Source: UMGS172 sp045587185 (GTDB lineage: Bacteria; Bacillota; Clostridia; Oscillospirales; Acutalibacteraceae). From it: DNA of 64,000 bases. The first letter of the stretch is position 1. Every line of letters begins with the position of its first letter. The notes below the pieces were generated by a model. It was not told the DNA's origin and searched no databases. It was given only the letters and a program-made list of their open reading frames with translations. Of the stretch, positions 8,930 through 16,750 are shown in pieces. Made by a program: the position numbers and the translations under genes. Where the stretch lies: positions 1 through 64,000 of the forward strand of contig JAZNBS010000039.1 of the NCBI GenBank assembly GCA_045587185.1, read 5' to 3'.

Positions 8930-9999
8930 CACAGCACCTCCTGACCGCTTAAAGCGGCAAGACCGCACTCGATAACACGGGTCTTGATATCCTCGGGCAA
9001 ATCCTCAGCCATAACCTTCCGAATGAACTCGCCCTTTAGCGAAATATCGTTTGCATAGTCCTCGGCGCGCAATTCAATGCCTGTGGTATCTTTTACTTTG
9101 ACGAACCAGAAACGCTCGTCAAGGTGCTTTTTGAACATTTCAATGTCTTTTCTTGCGCCTTGAGGCAGTTTGCCACACAAAACAACCTTAAGCATCGAGT
9201 CGGCACTCACATCGGTGACGGAATCATCTATAAGCCGAAGCATTTCAGCCGTGTCCGAAACACCTGATAGGTCGCATTTCATTTCAACAATATCACGCGT
9301 TGAAATTTTGACAAACTGAACATCGAATTTTTTGCTTTCATCAATATTTATAACAACGAATCCCTTGTCTCCGCACTCATCAAATCCACGACCTTCAAGG
9401 CAACCGCTGTAACACCACACGCCGTTTTTGCCCAAAGAGCCCGTTTCAAAACTGTGAAGATGACCCAGCGCAAGATAGTCAATACCTTTGTCGGCAAGGC
9501 AACGAAGGTCGATGAAATGTCTGTCTGAACTGTTCCTTATGTCACCGTGCATAACCACAATATTAAAATTTTCGCGGTCAATTCTTAAACTCGAATAAAT
9601 CTGACGGCAGTTTTCCTCGGTCAATTCTACACCGTTCACGGAGACATTTTCTAAACAGTATTTGGTCCATTTATCCGAAAACAGTTTCAGATTTTTGGGT
9701 AACTCACACTCTGACAGCGTCTTTTCGCAGTCGTGATTGCCCGAAAGATACAAAAACTCAATGTTTTCATTCTCGGCAATTTTGCCCAAAATGATATCTC
9801 TTGTGCTTAGTTGAATTCGCTCGGTGTCAAACAGGTCGCCCGCAATAATAACGGCACTGACACCGTTGACTACGGCATAATCGACCATACGGCAAAACGC
9901 CATAATTATTTCTTTTTTTCGTTCGCGTGATTTTGGGGTTGGAAGATTTGACTCCAACTTTGAATCAAGGTGCAGGTCTGCACAGTGAATTATTTTCAT
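8929..9999 (-). CDS. SbcD/YhaO-like metallophosphoesterase (DNA repair exonuclease)
   Basis: A 356-residue calcineurin-like phosphoesterase with every metal-binding motif in order: ADLHLD near residue 8, GDLFD, GNHD, VMHGD and GHLH. The C-terminal third resembles the capping region of SbcD/Mre11-type nucleases. It is the likely nuclease partner of the coiled-coil ATPase encoded directly downstream, with overlapping stop and start codons. It begins 17 bases after the nth stop, so base-excision repair and end processing are co-transcribed. B. subtilis YhaO is the closest family I can name. Confidence 0.88.
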   Translation of the reverse strand: MKIIHCADLHLDSKLESNLPTPKSRERKKEIIMAFCRMVDYAVVNGVSAVIIAGDLFDTERIQLSTRDIILGKIAENENIEFLYLSGNHDCEKTLSECELPKNLKLFSDKWTKYCLENVSVNGVELTEENCRQIYSSLRIDRENFNIVVMHGDIRNSSDRHFIDLRCLADKGIDYLALGHLHSFETGSLGKNGVWCYSGCLEGRGFDECGDKGFVVINIDESKKFDVQFVKISTRDIVEMKCDLSGVSDTAEMLRLIDDSVTDVSADSMLKVVLCGKLPQGARKDIEMFKKHLDERFWFVKVKDTTGIELRAEDYANDISLKGEFIRKVMAEDLPEDIKTRVIECGLAALSGQEVL

Positions 10000-10016
10000 A
10001 AAACCGCTCCGATAGT

Positions 10017-10670
10017 TTACTTTTTATAATCAAGATGCTTTTCGCAAATTTCTTGCAAGCAACAGTTTTCACAATGTGCTTTTCTTGCAGTGCAGACTGC
10101 CCTGCCGTGAAGCACTGCGCGATGGCAAAAGCCATTGGATTTTTTTGGCGGTAAAATCTCACGCATCTGCGTTTCTACCTTTAACGGGTCGGTGGTTTTG
10201 ACAAATCCCATCCGGTTACAAAGGCGGATAAAGTGCGTATCGGTGACAACGGCGGGCTTTCCGTAGATATCTCCCACCACAAGGTTGGCGGTTTTTCGAC
10301 CCACACCCGGCAGTTTCAACAGTTCTTCGATGGTATCAGGGACCTGACCGCCAAAATCTTCCACCAACATTTTCCCTATACCTTTGAGGTCAGCCGCCTT
10401 GGTTTTATACAAACCGCAGGTTTTTATGTACTCCTCAATCTCGGTCACTTCGGCTTTACCCAGACTTTTGGGGTCGGGAAATCTTTCAAAAAGCCGTGGG
10501 GTGACCATATTGACTCTGGCATCAGTACACTGCGCCGAAAGACGTGTTGCAATCAGCAGTTGATAAGCATCACCCTCGGCATAATCAAGCGAGCACACGG
10601 CCCCTTTATATTCATTTTCAAAAATTTCGACCGCCGTTTGGGCGTTCAGTTTTTTGCTTTTATTGTTCAT
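10017..10670 (-). CDS. nth: Endonuclease III (DNA glycosylase/AP lyase)
   Basis: Nth removes oxidised pyrimidines and nicks the abasic site. The 217-residue protein has the helix-hairpin-helix LPGVGRKTAN with its catalytic lysine, the catalytic aspartate in VVTDTHF, and the C-terminal [4Fe-4S] loop with cysteines spaced C-x6-C-x2-C-x5-C (VCTARKAHC onward). Length is normal. It follows an LRR lipoprotein gene by 18 bases and precedes the SbcD-like gene by 17 bases, so it sits in a mixed operon. Confidence 0.96.
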   Translation of the reverse strand: MNNKSKKLNAQTAVEIFENEYKGAVCSLDYAEGDAYQLLIATRLSAQCTDARVNMVTPRLFERFPDPKSLGKAEVTEIEEYIKTCGLYKTKAADLKGIGKMLVEDFGGQVPDTIEELLKLPGVGRKTANLVVGDIYGKPAVVTDTHFIRLCNRMGFVKTTDPLKVETQMREILPPKKSNGFCHRAVLHGRAVCTARKAHCENCCLQEICEKHLDYKK

Positions 10671-10688
10671 TGTAACTCCATATACGTT

Positions 10689-12059
10689 TTAAGGTTTCCA
10701 TATAACACCGAAACCTTTGCCCCACTTTGATGTATCAAGTGAGCCTTTTTCCTGCTTTATTGTTATACGGCGCAAGTATGAGCAGGATTTAAATGCGTCA
10801 TCTCCGACTTTAGTAACGGTTGACGGAAGTGTGATATACCGTATTTTCCAACAGGATTCAAATGCTCGCTCTCCGATTGAAACAAGCGAGTTGCCCAAAT
10901 TTATATCGGTCAAAACAACGCACTGCGAAAAAGAACCGACACCCACTGTCTTCAAAGCATCCGAAAACTTGACCTTGTCAAATTTTATGCATTGCGCAAA
11001 GGCTTCATCGCCAACCATAACCAAACCCTCAGGCATTTTGGGCGGTTTTAACGATTCACACCCGTAAAACGCACGATTGCCGATGGCGGTGACACCGCTC
11101 GGTATCTCGATTTCCTCGAGGAGTTTGCACCCTTCAAACAGACCGTCCGACACAACTTTTATGGACGACGGCAATTTGACCGATTTCAACAGTTTGCAAT
11201 CGGTAACACAGGCGCCAAGGTCGCTCACACTTTCGGGGAAAACTATTTCGGTAATACGGCTATTAGCAAATGCCTTGTCACCGATTTCAGTAAGTCCTTG
11301 ATTAAGAGTAACCGATTCCAATTTCGGGCAAAGCATAAACGCATTGTTTCCAACCGTTTTCAAGCCCTTGCCCGCCGTAAACGTCTTAATAGCGTCGCAT
11401 TCTTCAAAACATCCGTTTCCAAGCGTTTCTACACTGTCAGGAAGAGTAATCTCAAGCAGGGCCGAGCAACCGCAGAACGCATAATTACCAACGGTTTTTA
11501 GTGTGTTGGGCAAATTGATTTCGGTCAGAGCACGGCATTGGTAAAAAGCGTATGGCTTTATCTCAATAATCTCCGACCCGAACTCAATCCTTTCGAGAAC
11601 AAAGCATTGATAAAACGCATTATCCGGAATCACGGTTAGTTTTGAGGGGAATGACACAAGTCTTAACCCCGAACAAAAACTGAACGCTCCCGTACCGATT
11701 TCGGTCACGCCCTCGGGAATTTCGATTTCTGACAGTGCAGTACAGTGACTGAAGGCCTCCGCCTCGACAGTAACAATACTTTCCGGCAGTTTAATTGCCG
11801 ATATATTGGAACGGTTCTTAAACAACCCCTCGCACAGCACCTTGACAGGCTTACCTTTGAGTTGTTCGGGAACGGTAACCTCTCCGCCTTTTCCGACATA
11901 TTCGAACAGTTCTACCCTGTCCTTATAGACCTTACAGATGAAGCCGTCACTTTCATAGACAGTTCCGTCATTACTGCCGCAACCTGCAAGAGTTAATGCC
12001 GATACGCCACAAAGCAACAAAATCAAAAGCGTAATGACCCTTTTAATGATGTTTTTCAT
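10689..12059 (-). CDS. BspA-type leucine-rich-repeat lipoprotein
   Basis: The 456-residue product starts with a lipoprotein signal (basic MKNIIKR, hydrophobic stretch, lipobox LAGC with Cys27). The rest is a run of LRR_5/BspA-like repeats of about 23 residues with the recurring pattern A-F-x-x-C-x-x-L-x-x-I-x-[LI]-P, about 14 copies. Such repeats form an extracellular solenoid used for adhesion or protein binding. ATG 12059 is chosen because GAGGATT lies just upstream; a longer in-frame start would run into the promoter. It is the first gene of an operon with DNA-repair genes, an odd pairing with no functional link I can see. Confidence 0.9.
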   Translation of the reverse strand: MKNIIKRVITLLILLLCGVSALTLAGCGSNDGTVYESDGFICKVYKDRVELFEYVGKGGEVTVPEQLKGKPVKVLCEGLFKNRSNISAIKLPESIVTVEAEAFSHCTALSEIEIPEGVTEIGTGAFSFCSGLRLVSFPSKLTVIPDNAFYQCFVLERIEFGSEIIEIKPYAFYQCRALTEINLPNTLKTVGNYAFCGCSALLEITLPDSVETLGNGCFEECDAIKTFTAGKGLKTVGNNAFMLCPKLESVTLNQGLTEIGDKAFANSRITEIVFPESVSDLGACVTDCKLLKSVKLPSSIKVVSDGLFEGCKLLEEIEIPSGVTAIGNRAFYGCESLKPPKMPEGLVMVGDEAFAQCIKFDKVKFSDALKTVGVGSFSQCVVLTDINLGNSLVSIGERAFESCWKIRYITLPSTVTKVGDDAFKSCSYLRRITIKQEKGSLDTSKWGKGFGVIWKP

Positions 12060-12094
12060 AACAATCCTCCCCAAGTCAAGCGAACTGTACATTC

Positions 12095-12103
12095 ATTATA
12101 ACA
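12095..12103 (-). promoter_or_regulatory. extended -10 promoter of the LRR-nth operon
   Basis: The minus strand reads TGTTATAAT, an extended -10 element with a perfect TATAAT. No good -35 box is present at the usual distance. Transcription would begin near 12088, about 29 bases before the LRR lipoprotein ATG. Confidence 0.65.
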
Positions 12104-12160
12104 GATATATTTTCTATTTTGTAGTAATTTTGTTAAATTTCTAAAATTTTTAACAAAAAC

Positions 12161-12188
12161 ATCCCTCCGACCTTACGGTCGGAGGGAT
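12161..12188 (-). terminator. intrinsic terminator of the intact GH16 gene
   Basis: A 12-base perfect stem (ATCCCTCCGACC / GGTCGGAGGGAT) with a 4-base loop is followed on the minus strand by GTTTTTGTT. It lies 25 bases after the GH16 stop. Confidence 0.85.
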
Positions 12189-12213
12189 AAGACTTTACAA
12201 TATTGTGGGTAGA

Positions 12214-13977
12214 TTATTTTCCGTTAACCCAATCAAGTTCACACAAACCGTCATCCTTCTGATAAAGGTTTACCCAGTCAATGATGAACTTGTTGGTGTT
12301 CTGCCATTCATCAGGGTCCTGAGTAACCGGACGTTGGTTCGCAAACGCGGTAGCCAAACTGCAGATGAAGAACATACTATGGTTGTAGGCTTCCTTATCT
12401 TGCTCGCTAGTGGTTGTATCATAAGTGAAATACAGATTGCCATCACACATGAAGGACATCTTGGTATTATCCCAGAGGAATCCATATGTGTGGAAACCGT
12501 CTCCAAGAACCACTCCTTCATCAGGACATTCATACCTGTTGCCAAGACCTCTACCGTCCAAAGAACTATGCACATATCCTTGTTCTTTTCCTGTCTCCGT
12601 AGGCCATGCATGGCAGTTAGGATGATAGAGCTTTGAGTCACCAAAACACTCAAGAATATCAATTTCAGGTAAATTGAGTGATGGTGTGTTGGGAACAATA
12701 GACGACTCTGTGTTTTCTGACCATGTCCACCATGCAACCCAGAAGCTGTCACCATGAGGGATCAACGTGCTTATCTCAGCATAGCCATATTTATAACTCA
12801 TAAGTCCTTCAGTGCGAATCATACCGCCGTAATAATAATTATCATCATAACGGGCGCACATGGTTATCTTGCCGTTGGCAACAAATACGTCGTCAGGGTT
12901 GGTAGAACGAACCGAAAGTTTGCCGTTCTGACCCTCTGCAGGATGTTGTGTCTCGTTACACTGCCACCACTTGGTCGTGTCAAGTGCAGTGCCGTCAAAA
13001 TCGTCACCCCACGTCTTATAGAAAGTGGTGGTCTTATCGTAAGATTTCAATGCGGTTTGGTAAGAACCGGTGCAAGAAACTGAATCCTTAACATCACCCT
13101 TTAAGAGTTTTGCGAACTCGGAAACACCCATAGCGGTTGCGTGCGCACTTCCACCGTTTATGTAAACCTTTTTACCCTTAACGGTTATCTTGAACTCGTC
13201 ATAGTTGGTTATCTTTTCAACACCTTCACGGTTGGTGTCGCCGACAATTATCTCATACTCCTGAGGCTGGGTTACAGTGTCATGCTTTATCTGAATTTTA
13301 TAACCGCACTTCTTATAAATAGTATCAGATATTTTCTCCATCTCAACCTGAGTGAGCCATGAAGAATTATAGCGAGGTCTTACAAAACTAAACAGTCCTA
13401 TATTTGTGCCATTTATGGATATGTTTTCAAACTCTCCCTCAATGGCTTTCAAATATACGATACCGCCTTTGACTCCCTCTTTTTTCACAAAGTTTTCTAC
13501 GAAATACTCCGTAGCAGCCTTGAGTTGTTCAGGATTATCGGAAAAAATGCAGATCTTCTTGCCGATGGTACAGATAACATACTCTTCATACCTAGCGCCA
13601 GTCTTACCCATAAGGTATTCCTTAGCCTGCTTGCTTTCAGGTCGGTTGGTGTTGCCGATGAGAATTTCATAAGCATCGGTGCCGTCTTCAGTGTCTGCAC
13701 TATTACGGACATTGGTACCCAGTTTATTCTTCATCTGCTTGAAAAGATACTGGCTAACTGTCATTGCTTCTTTGTCACCGTCGGGACGGATAATGCGGTA
13801 AACCGAGTCACCATCCGCGGTAACAAAGTTTACATCAGCGGTGCTGATGATTCCGTCAACATTCTCACTTGTGCCGTTTGAACTGTTGCTTGAGGTATCA
13901 TTATCATCACCCGAGCAACCCACAAACAGTCCTAGTGCTAGAGCCAGCACAAAGATCAACGCTAATACTCTCTTCAT
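12214..13977 (-). CDS. GH16 family glycoside hydrolase lipoprotein
   Basis: The 587-residue product begins with a lipoprotein signal ending in FVGC (Cys21) and a Ser/Asn/Asp-rich linker. Two related modules follow (about 60-165 and 185-300), each with a Y-E-I-[LI]-[IV]-G-[ND]-T-N-R motif as in the non-catalytic domains of GH20/GH67-type enzymes. The C-terminal GH16 jelly roll (about 320-587) carries the catalytic signature EIDILE at 438-443: Glu438 nucleophile, Glu443 acid/base. GH16 enzymes cut beta-1,3/1,4-glucans, galactans or related chains; which one cannot be read here. GGAG precedes ATG 13977. It acts outside the cell, anchored in the membrane, and is probably the depolymerase serving the importers at 23-37 kb. 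Confidence 0.9.
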   Translation of the reverse strand: MKRVLALIFVLALALGLFVGCSGDDNDTSSNSSNGTSENVDGIISTADVNFVTADGDSVYRIIRPDGDKEAMTVSQYLFKQMKNKLGTNVRNSADTEDGTDAYEILIGNTNRPESKQAKEYLMGKTGARYEEYVICTIGKKICIFSDNPEQLKAATEYFVENFVKKEGVKGGIVYLKAIEGEFENISINGTNIGLFSFVRPRYNSSWLTQVEMEKISDTIYKKCGYKIQIKHDTVTQPQEYEIIVGDTNREGVEKITNYDEFKITVKGKKVYINGGSAHATAMGVSEFAKLLKGDVKDSVSCTGSYQTALKSYDKTTTFYKTWGDDFDGTALDTTKWWQCNETQHPAEGQNGKLSVRSTNPDDVFVANGKITMCARYDDNYYYGGMIRTEGLMSYKYGYAEISTLIPHGDSFWVAWWTWSENTESSIVPNTPSLNLPEIDILECFGDSKLYHPNCHAWPTETGKEQGYVHSSLDGRGLGNRYECPDEGVVLGDGFHTYGFLWDNTKMSFMCDGNLYFTYDTTTSEQDKEAYNHSMFFICSLATAFANQRPVTQDPDEWQNTNKFIIDWVNLYQKDDGLCELDWVNGK

Positions 13978-14124
13978 AATTAATCTCCTTTTGCTTGTGT
14001 TGTGTTGTGTTATTTCATCTTATCAATGCGACACTAACCGTAATCTCACTGATGAAGATTAAACCAATTTTAAAAATATACTGATATGAGCTCAGTAATC
14101 AAACTTTCCTTTTCAAAACTGTAG

Positions 14125-14138
14125 CACTGCCGACAGTG
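14125..14138 (-). terminator. weak hairpin after the truncated GH16 gene
   Basis: A short stem CACTG / CAGTG with a 4-base loop lies 9 bases past the stop of the GH16 copy. Only a short T tract follows, so termination is probably inefficient. Confidence 0.35.
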
Positions 14139-14146
14139 GAATAAAC

Positions 14147-15379
14147 TCATTTCAAGTTGAGTTCACACATACCGTCATCCTTCTGATAAAGGTTAATCCA
14201 GTCAAGACTGAGTATATTGGTGTTCTTCCACTCCTCAGGATTCTGAGTAATTGGACATTGATTCGCAAACGCGGTAGCCATACTGTAAATAAAGTACATA
14301 CTGTGGTTGAAGGATTCCCTGTCTTCAAAAGTAGTGGTTGTATCGTAAGTGAAGAACAGGTTACCGTCACAGGTGAAGGCCACCTTGGTATTATCCCAAA
14401 GGAATCCAATAGTGTGGAAATCTTGACCGAGAACTACTCCGTCATCAGGACATCTGTATAGGTTGCCAAGACCTTTACCGTCAAAAGCAGTGTGCTCAAA
14501 TCCATATTCATTTTTTCCTATCTCAGTAGGCCATAAGTGGCAGTTAGGGTGATAGAACCTTGAGTCGCCGAAACACTCATAAATATCAATCTCAGGCTTA
14601 ATCAGTGCAGGCCTGTTGGGATCAACAGACGACTTCGTGTCGGTTGACATGGTCCACCATGCAGTCCAGAAACTCTTGCCGTGGGGAATCAATGTGCTTA
14701 TCTCAGCATATCCATATTTATAACTCATGATTCCCTCAGTGCGAATCATACCGCCGTAATAATAATTTTCATCCTCACGGGCACGAATATTGAATTTACC
14801 GTCCGAAACAAATACGTCCCTAGGGTCGGAAGAACGAACCGAACGCTTGCCGTTCTGACCCTGTGCAGGGTGTTGGTGTTCTTTACACTGCCACCATTTG
14901 GTAGTATCAAGTGCAGTGCCGTCAAAATCGTCGCCCCATGTCTTATAGAAGGTTTTGGATTTATCGTAGGATTTCAATGCGGTTTCGTAAGAACCGACGT
15001 AAGATGCCGAATCCTTGATATCACCCGTAAGGAGTTTTGCGAACTCGGAAACACCCATTGCGGTTGCGTGCGCGCTTCCGCCGTTTATGTAAACCTTTTT
15101 GCCCTTGACGGTTATCTTGAACTCATCATAGTCAGTTATCTTCTCAACACCTTCACGGGCAGAGTTTCCAACTATTATCTCATACTCCTGAGGCTCGGTT
15201 AAAGTGTCATGATTTATCCGAAGTTTATAACCCGACTTTTGGAAAACAGTGTCAACTATCTTCTCCATCTCAACCTGAGTAAGCCATGAAAAGTTATAAT
15301 GAGGTCGTGTAAAATTAAACAGTCCAATATTTGCGCCGTTTATTGAAATGGTGTTAAAATCACTGTTTGCAACATTCAT
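14147..15379 (-). CDS. GH16 family paralogue, N-terminally truncated (probable pseudogene or cytoplasmic remnant)
   Basis: From ATG 15379 (GGGAGG about 8 bases upstream) the frame gives 410 residues closely matching the intact GH16 protein, including the second accessory module and the catalytic EIDIYE (about residue 263 from this start, Glu-x-Asp-x-x-Glu intact). The frame also opens further to a TTG at 15427. It has no signal peptide or lipobox and lacks the first accessory module. Upstream, in the same frame, a relic of a lipobox and Asp-rich linker survives at 15470-15568, cut off by several stops. The simplest reading is a tandem duplicate that lost its export signal by internal deletion. 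The catalytic part shows no internal stop, so the loss may be recent. Confidence 0.75.
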   Translation of the reverse strand: MNVANSDFNTISINGANIGLFNFTRPHYNFSWLTQVEMEKIVDTVFQKSGYKLRINHDTLTEPQEYEIIVGNSAREGVEKITDYDEFKITVKGKKVYINGGSAHATAMGVSEFAKLLTGDIKDSASYVGSYETALKSYDKSKTFYKTWGDDFDGTALDTTKWWQCKEHQHPAQGQNGKRSVRSSDPRDVFVSDGKFNIRAREDENYYYGGMIRTEGIMSYKYGYAEISTLIPHGKSFWTAWWTMSTDTKSSVDPNRPALIKPEIDIYECFGDSRFYHPNCHLWPTEIGKNEYGFEHTAFDGKGLGNLYRCPDDGVVLGQDFHTIGFLWDNTKVAFTCDGNLFFTYDTTTTFEDRESFNHSMYFIYSMATAFANQCPITQNPEEWKNTNILSLDWINLYQKDDGMCELNLK

Positions 15380-15469
15380 ATATGCAATGCCTCCCTCGAA
15401 TCTCCTATTTTTAAAAGTTTTTTGCAAATTAACCCGTTAAAACAGAAAATCTGACATCCTCGGTCACGC

Positions 15470-15568
15470 TTAATTGAGATTGTCTGCCGTGTCTCCACCG
15501 TCATCACTGTCACTGCAACTTATAAAAACGCTGGATTTTATTGCAAGACGGGTAAAAACAATGAAAAT
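15470..15568 (-). pseudogene. relic of the signal peptide and lipobox of the second GH16 gene
   Basis: This 99-base stop-bounded segment is in frame with the truncated GH16 copy and reads as a hydrophobic stretch, then FISCSDSDDGGD and an Asp/Asn tail to a TAA. It resembles FVGCSGDDND at the mature N-terminus of the intact paralogue. No start codon survives at its 5' end, and TAA, TGA and TAA codons separate it from the catalytic frame. A canonical promoter lies about 40 bases upstream. I infer the 5' end of a degraded lipoprotein gene. Confidence 0.55.
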
Positions 15569-15606
15569 TTACCGCCCAATCACAAAAAAATGTTAGACAC
15601 ACAATG

Positions 15607-15635
15607 ATTATACCAAAAGGCCCAAAGGAATTCAA
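15607..15635 (-). promoter_or_regulatory. promoter of the decayed GH16 gene
   Basis: TTGAAT (15630-15635) and TATAAT (15607-15612) on the minus strand are spaced by exactly 17 bases, with an expected start near 15600. Only the signal-peptide relic and the truncated GH16 frame lie downstream. Confidence 0.65.
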
Positions 15636-15718
15636 CACTATTTTTTAAAATTCCTGCATATAATGACACATTTTTTCAAAACTCAGTAAGCCTAATCACA
15701 CATATACAAGCAACCACT

Positions 15719-15738
15719 TGTTAACGCAAACGTTAACA
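15719..15738. promoter_or_regulatory. perfect 20-bp palindrome, LacI-family style operator
   Basis: TGTTAACG, a 4-base spacer CAAA, and CGTTAACA form a perfect 8+8 inverted repeat. Its size and the AACG/CGTT cores are typical of LacI-family operators. It lies about 85 bases upstream of the -35 box of the decayed GH16 gene and just beyond the terminator of the phosphoribosyltransferase operon. A related TTAACCCGTTAA occurs at 15429-15440. The regulator is not in the window. Confidence 0.5.
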
Positions 15739-15761
15739 CGAAACGCATAATAGCAAAAAAT

Positions 15762-15796
15762 CACTCTCCTGTCAGAAAATTCCGTTCAGGAGAGTG
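15762..15796 (-). terminator. intrinsic terminator of the alaS-HIT-phosphoribosyltransferase operon
   Basis: The stem CACTCTCCTG / CAGGAGAGTG (10 bp) is followed on the minus strand by ATTTTTTGC. It begins 13 bases after the phosphoribosyltransferase stop. Confidence 0.85.
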
Positions 15797-15809
15797 GCTT
15801 TTATTAAAA

Positions 15810-16349
15810 TTATTTGAAGAACAAAGGCAACGGTTCAAGGAATACGATGTCGTCACGCTTGGCAGCATCACCCTCGGCAAGGATTGCGCAACAGTCCGAA
15901 ACAACTCCGCCTGCAACACCCACCAACTTCTTCATGGCCTCAAGTGACTCGCCCGTGCTGATAACATCATCAATAATGAGTACCTTCTTGCCTTTCATCA
16001 ACTCAACCTCACCACTGCCGAGATACAAGTGTTGCTCGTGCTGTGTGGTTATGGATGTGACTGCAACCGAAATCGGGTCACGCATATAAACCTTAAGTCC
16101 TTTACGTGCAACAACATACGGTTTGCCCGACTGACGTGAAAGTTCATAAGCCAACGGAATACTCTTGGCCTCGGGGGTCACGATAACGTCAAACTCCTTG
16201 ACCTTTTTGAGCAATTCGGCACAGGCGGCAACGGTCAGTTCAACGTCACCAAAAATAATGAAACCTGCAATGTCAAGATGCTCGTTTACTGCACACAACG
16301 GAAGTTTGCGGGTCAATCCCGCAATTTTCATTTCATAGTATTTATCCAT
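15810..16349 (-). CDS. Adenine phosphoribosyltransferase-like protein
   Basis: The 179-residue product has the type I phosphoribosyltransferase PRPP loop VLIIDDVISTGESL near residue 125-140 and an APRT-like plan with a central VVARKGLKVYM segment. Such enzymes convert a purine base and PRPP to the nucleotide; some relatives are PurR-like regulators without enzyme activity, and I cannot exclude that. I start at ATG 16349 because GGAGAT lies 7 bases upstream. It is the last gene of the alaS operon, 45 bases after the HIT gene. Family is clear; adenine as substrate is only likely. Confidence 0.8.
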   Translation of the reverse strand: MDKYYEMKIAGLTRKLPLCAVNEHLDIAGFIIFGDVELTVAACAELLKKVKEFDVIVTPEAKSIPLAYELSRQSGKPYVVARKGLKVYMRDPISVAVTSITTQHEQHLYLGSGEVELMKGKKVLIIDDVISTGESLEAMKKLVGVAGGVVSDCCAILAEGDAAKRDDIVFLEPLPLFFK

Positions 16350-16394
16350 TACTATCATCTCCAAAATCAATTTATTGCAACAATAGTATCTATA

Positions 16395-16733
16395 TCAGCC
16401 CGGTGGCCACTCAAGTGACCGTTTTCCGAGCATATGAAAATGAAGGTGGCCAACGGTCTGACCGCCATCCTCACCGCAGTTGTTGACAACACGGTAACCG
16501 TTTTCAAGACCCTCCTGCTTGGATATGATGGCGATGGCCTCAAATATTTTGGCGATAACACTGCTGTTTTCGTGTGTTATCTCATCTGCGCACCTGATGT
16601 GCTTTTTGGGGATAATTACCGCGTGAAACGGTGCCTGCGGTGCGATATCCAAAAAAGCGTAAACATCATCATTCTCAAAAACCTTGGTTGAAGGTATCTC
16701 ACCCGCGGCAATTTTACAGAAAAGACAATCCAT
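16395..16733 (-). CDS. HIT family nucleotide hydrolase
   Basis: A 112-residue histidine-triad protein with the active-site motif GHLHFHML close to the C-terminus and an N-terminal CLFCKI Cys pair that probably binds zinc. Hint/HinT-like members hydrolyse adenosine phosphoramidates such as aminoacyl-AMP, which fits well with the alanyl-tRNA synthetase directly upstream (17 bases away): it could clear stray alanyl-AMP. That link is inference. ATG 16733 follows GGAGGG. Confidence 0.92.
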   Translation of the reverse strand: MDCLFCKIAAGEIPSTKVFENDDVYAFLDIAPQAPFHAVIIPKKHIRCADEITHENSSVIAKIFEAIAIISKQEGLENGYRVVNNCGEDGGQTVGHLHFHMLGKRSLEWPPG

Positions 16734-16750
16734 CAAAAATCCCTCCGAAC

